Positions 60,853 to 64,000 of a DNA stretch of 64,000 nucleotides are shown here, piece by piece. Under the pieces are notes generated by a model. That model ran no database searches and had not been told where the DNA came from. It was given only the letters and a program-made list of their open reading frames with translations. The position numbers and the translations under genes were made by a program. Numbering within the stretch: position 1 is the stretch's first letter; every line of letters begins with the position of its first letter. The DNA comes from Desulfobacula sp. (GTDB taxonomy: Bacteria; Desulfobacterota; Desulfobacteria; Desulfobacterales; Desulfobacteraceae), in contig NZ_JABZFL010000051.1 in the NCBI RefSeq assembly GCF_014237455.1, positions 1-64,000 of the forward strand. The letters run 5' to 3'.

Positions 60853-61857
60853 TTGAATCCCGATGGTTTTTCTTATTTTTTCAAGAAAGGGGACGGAAAA
60901 CTCTCTTGCTTTCATTGCCCCCTTTTTAAGCACTTCATCAATATCAGACGGATTTTTAATCAGCTCTTCATATCGCTTTCTGGGTGCTTTCAATATTTCA
61001 TCAATATATTCAAAGAGCTCCTGTTTCATGATTCCCCATGCAATACCCTGCCGGTAACGGTCTGCCATTTTTTTTGTTTCCGATCGAGATGCAAATGCCT
61101 TATAAATTGAAAACAGTGTGCAGGTTTCCGGATCCTTGGGTTCATCCGGCCCCAGAGAATTGGTTTTTATCTTCATAATCAGTTTTCTAAGACGTTTTTG
61201 TGTATCAAACAGAGGAATATAATTATGATAACTTTTACTCATCTTACGGCCATCAAGACCTGCAAGAACAGCAGAAGTCTCATCCACAACAACTTCGGGA
61301 AGAACAAACAATTTTTTATAAACATGATTAAATCTTGCTGCTATATCTCTGGTCATTTCAAGATGCTGGACCTGATCTTTGCCAACAGGCACTTTTCTGG
61401 CGTTAAACATCAGGATATCTGCAGCCATGAGAACCGGATATGAAAAAAGTCCCATGGTGATTCCTTTGTCAGACTCCTTGTGTCCTTGTTCTTCATTCTC
61501 CGCCACTGTCGCTTTATAAGCATGAGCCCTGTTCATCAATCCTTTGGCAGTAAGGCAGGTGAGGATCCAGGTCAATTCCGGTATTTCGGGAATATCCGAT
61601 TGCCGGTAAAACACACAGTTGTCATAGTCCAGCCCCAGGGCAATCCAGGATGCTGCAATTTCAAGTGCGGATTGTTTTCTAAGCTTCGGGTCGTGATTTT
61701 TGATTAAAGAATGATAATCAGCAAGAAAATAATAGGATATTAATTCTTTATTTTTACTGGTTTCAACTGCCGGTCGTATGGCACCGACATAATTACCGAG
61801 ATGAGGGGTTCCACTGGTGGTGATTCCGGTTAAAAAATCTGCATTTTTCATGTTCAC
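60841..61857 (-). CDS. trpS: tryptophanyl-tRNA synthetase
   Basis: A class I aminoacyl-tRNA synthetase of 338 residues, normal length. The HIGH-type motif reads SGTPHLGNYVGA and the KMSKS motif GRKMSKSYHN. The Rossmann core has the MAADILMFNA and PVGKDQVQHLEM segments. A second ATG two codons in is possible. It converges with rluB, and the DHH-poly(A) polymerase gene lies upstream in the same direction. Confidence 0.96.
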   Translation of the reverse strand: MNMKNADFLTGITTSGTPHLGNYVGAIRPAVETSKNKELISYYFLADYHSLIKNHDPKLRKQSALEIAASWIALGLDYDNCVFYRQSDIPEIPELTWILTCLTAKGLMNRAHAYKATVAENEEQGHKESDKGITMGLFSYPVLMAADILMFNARKVPVGKDQVQHLEMTRDIAARFNHVYKKLFVLPEVVVDETSAVLAGLDGRKMSKSYHNYIPLFDTQKRLRKLIMKIKTNSLGPDEPKDPETCTLFSIYKAFASRSETKKMADRYRQGIAWGIMKQELFEYIDEILKAPRKRYEELIKNPSDIDEVLKKGAMKAREFSVPFLEKIRKTIGIQSLG

Positions 61858-61918
61858 TATTCCTGAAATCGATTGTTTTTAAACATTAAATAAAGGGGGA
61901 GTAACAAAAAGTCATGAT

Positions 61919-64000
61919 TTAATCAATAAGTTTGTTTTTCTTAGCATACTGGGTGGCAAACTTGACTTCTTCTTTTTTTGTTTTCAACTGCCCATCCAGT
62001 TTGGCGTTTAAGACCTGGTTGAGTACTATACTAAAAACAGGGCCGGGTGGTAAGCCGATTTTTAATAAATCTCTACCCTTAATATAAGGCCTTATACTTT
62101 TTTGATGTGTATAAAAATTTGAGATGGCTTTTCTTATTTCTTCCTCTTTTGCCAGGGCCATCATATATAAAATGTATTCGGTCTTAAAATTAATGAGCGC
62201 CCAGTACAGATCCTGTTTGGTATGATTTAATGAGTTCTCTATTAAATGAAGTTGTTTCTCAGCTTTATATCTCTTTTCCAAAAGAATGCTACGTTCTTTC
62301 AAGGGCACCTTAAGCCTGTCGCAGATTTGTTCGCAGACTTTATAAGAACAACGGTTCAAAAGGGCCATAAGGTAAACTGACCATCTTGGATATTGCTCAT
62401 CAACATATAAGAGATCATGCCAGGATAGTATTTTATTGACTGACTCAAGCAATTGATATGTATTTGGGATAAACGTCAGGTTTTTATGAAGAACCTTTTC
62501 AAGGCCGTATATCTCCATTGTTTTAATTGCAGGGATGGGGTTCTCCTCTTCAAAGATTTGTTTTAGTTCGGATAATACCCTAAGACCGCTTAAACTTTTA
62601 AAACAATCTATTTTAATTGCATTATGAATTAAATTTGATGTGACTTTTCCAATTTTGAACCCAAACCGGTTTGAAAATTTAATGGCTCTGAAAATACGTG
62701 TGGGGTCTTCAACAAAGCTTAAATTATGAATGATTCTTATTGTTTTGTCTTTCAGATCTCTGTTGGCACCAAAATAGTCTATCATAGTTCCAAAATTATC
62801 AGGATTAAGACTGATCGCCAGAGTATTGATGGTGAAATCCCTTCGTGCAAGGTCAAGCTTGATGGAGCTTTTCTCAACAATAGGCAACGCTGCCGGTGTT
62901 TTATAATATTCTAACCTGGCAGAGGCCACATCAATTTTAAAATTATCAGGGAAAATAATAACTGCCGTACCAAATTTTTTATAGGTATTGATCCTGCAGC
63001 CTTCTTTTTTTGCATAGATCTTGGCAAATTCAATACCGTTCCCTTCAACAACAATATCGATGTCTTCGATTTGTCTGTTCAGCAACAGATCCCTTACAAA
63101 TCCTCCGACAACAAACATATTAAACCCCAGTTCATTGCCTGTTTTACCGATATTTTGAAGAAGTTTTTTTATGCGGTTATCAAGTCGCTGGTAAAGAATG
63201 TTTTCAACCTGTCTTTTCTTGACATTTTTTTTAATACCCAGTTCAGTTTCATTCCTTTTGAGTGCTTTGTTATGCGCAACTAAATAATTTAACAGATCGG
63301 TTCGGGTAATGACGCCCCTAATCCATCCATCATCGATAACCGGCAGAATTCTGTGCTTCCCTTCAATAATAATATTTTCAATTTGGGAGACTTCAGCGTC
63401 AGAAGAAATATAGCTGACCTCGGAGTTCATATATTCTTTTACCGGAAGATGGGACAGCTTGTGATGCAATGTTTTTTCTATTATCTGTCGTGTAATATAT
63501 CCTTCATAGGAGTTCTTTTTTTTATCAACAATCAATAATGTATTGATATTATATCGAGTCATCATATTGCCGGCCGTTTTACAGGTAACGTGGGGTTCAA
63601 TATTGATGGCAGGTGACGTCATCAGATGTTTTGCGATCTGAATACTCTTTACTTCTTTTTGAAGCTGTTCAATGAGCATTATTTCAACCTGTGCGAGGGT
63701 TTGATTATCAACTTTGGCAGAGGCTGCATAAGAATGACCGCCGCCGCCGAATCTCGAAAGTATCTTGCCCGCATCAACCTCTGGGATCCTGTTTCTTGCA
63801 ATGATATTGATTTTATTGTCCATTAAAACTATAGCAAAAAAAATATCAAGATTTTCCATTCTGACAACTTTCTGAACAATTGTCGCCAGATCCGTAATAT
63901 ATGTGGGAGAAGAAATGACGGACATATGGATATCAACACCATTTATTTTATGGACAGTCATTTCATTTAATAATTCATTCAACCATGTGACCTGTTCGGA
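61919..64000 (-). CDS. DHH/CBS/tRNA nucleotidyltransferase fusion (partial)
   Basis: At least 690 residues, with the 5' end beyond the right edge of the window. The visible part starts with a DHHA1 region (GGGGHSYAASA), followed by two CBS domains (about residues 115-235). A poly(A) polymerase/CCA-adding head follows (VVGGFVRDLLLN, DIDIVVEG, DFTINTLAIS) and an RNA-binding C-terminus. Full-length members add an N-terminal DHH phosphoesterase domain. They belong to the class II nucleotidyltransferases, probably adding A or CCA to tRNA 3' ends. Exact activity is not predictable from this part. Confidence 0.85.
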   Translation of the reverse strand, partial: SEQVTWLNELLNEMTVHKINGVDIHMSVISSPTYITDLATIVQKVVRMENLDIFFAIVLMDNKINIIARNRIPEVDAGKILSRFGGGGHSYAASAKVDNQTLAQVEIMLIEQLQKEVKSIQIAKHLMTSPAINIEPHVTCKTAGNMMTRYNINTLLIVDKKKNSYEGYITRQIIEKTLHHKLSHLPVKEYMNSEVSYISSDAEVSQIENIIIEGKHRILPVIDDGWIRGVITRTDLLNYLVAHNKALKRNETELGIKKNVKKRQVENILYQRLDNRIKKLLQNIGKTGNELGFNMFVVGGFVRDLLLNRQIEDIDIVVEGNGIEFAKIYAKKEGCRINTYKKFGTAVIIFPDNFKIDVASARLEYYKTPAALPIVEKSSIKLDLARRDFTINTLAISLNPDNFGTMIDYFGANRDLKDKTIRIIHNLSFVEDPTRIFRAIKFSNRFGFKIGKVTSNLIHNAIKIDCFKSLSGLRVLSELKQIFEEENPIPAIKTMEIYGLEKVLHKNLTFIPNTYQLLESVNKILSWHDLLYVDEQYPRWSVYLMALLNRCSYKVCEQICDRLKVPLKERSILLEKRYKAEKQLHLIENSLNHTKQDLYWALINFKTEYILYMMALAKEEEIRKAISNFYTHQKSIRPYIKGRDLLKIGLPPGPVFSIVLNQVLNAKLDGQLKTKKEEVKFATQYAKKNKLID

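Noticed and set aside
1-64000. CRISPR array
   Set aside because: No regularly spaced direct repeats and no cas genes were seen. The repeats near 57 kb are inverted, not direct.

Overview
This 64 kb window comes from a low-GC, strictly anaerobic sulfate-reducing deltaproteobacterium, most likely a Desulfobacterales relative of Desulfobacula, Desulfobacter or Desulfobacterium. The evidence is a DsrC with both conserved C-terminal cysteines, a heterodisulfide-reductase/flavin-oxidoreductase (Hdr-Flx) cluster with in-frame UGA selenocysteine codons in hdrA and mvhD, a siroheme decarboxylase-type regulator homologue, a PxxKW cysteine-rich protein and a two-module BadF-type CoA-activase. Most of the window is chromosomal housekeeping DNA.

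Layout. 1-1000: a poorly conserved edge with an unrecognised helical protein and a possible transposase remnant. 1.0-8.6 kb: cold-shock protein, then leftward operons DUF4911-miaB-map and pdxA-uvrA. 8.6-11.9 kb: an AT-rich gap, a DnaA with a divergent DNA-binding domain, and a GlcD-type FAD oxidase. 12.2-17.7 kb: the leftward operon rpsF-rpsR-DUF2232-rplI-dnaB-hflX, with a promoter and an S6:S18-type autoregulatory leader that covers the Shine-Dalgarno. 17.8-22.1 kb: ABC-F ATPase, a small membrane protein, and a GspE/PilB-type ATPase fused to a cyclic-nucleotide-binding domain. 22.1-28 kb: maf-yggS-queH, tRNA-Leu(UAA), murA, comEC. 28-32.7 kb: a 1405-residue CoA-activase-like protein and a ribbon-helix-helix-like protein with a possible operator. 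32.8-35.6 kb: mlaE-F-D-A lipid transport. 35.6-46.8 kb: nitrilase, AhbA, dsrC and the Hdr-Flx electron-bifurcation cluster. 47-56.5 kb: miaA, a LpoA-like lipoprotein, kdsD-pfk, an aminotransferase coupled to a ClC channel, truA. 57-59 kb: a small accessory island with unusually dense inverted repeats, a HEPN-domain gene and a decapitated carboxymuconolactone-decarboxylase gene. 59-64 kb: argJ, rluB, trpS and a DHH-CBS-poly(A) polymerase protein cut by the window edge.

The most interesting region is 37.0-46.9 kb. A membrane-anchored HdrE-like/c-heme/HdrC fusion, HdrB, a double-length selenocysteine HdrA, a selenocysteine MvhD, two iron-sulfur proteins and an FAD/NAD module are encoded in one leftward run that ends at dsrC. 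This predicts a flavin-based bifurcating complex linking NAD(P)H, ferredoxin, a thiol/disulfide carrier (possibly DsrC) and the membrane. Second is the hairpin-rich HEPN island at 57-59 kb, which may be a mobile or defence-type insertion with structured nucleic acid elements of unknown role.
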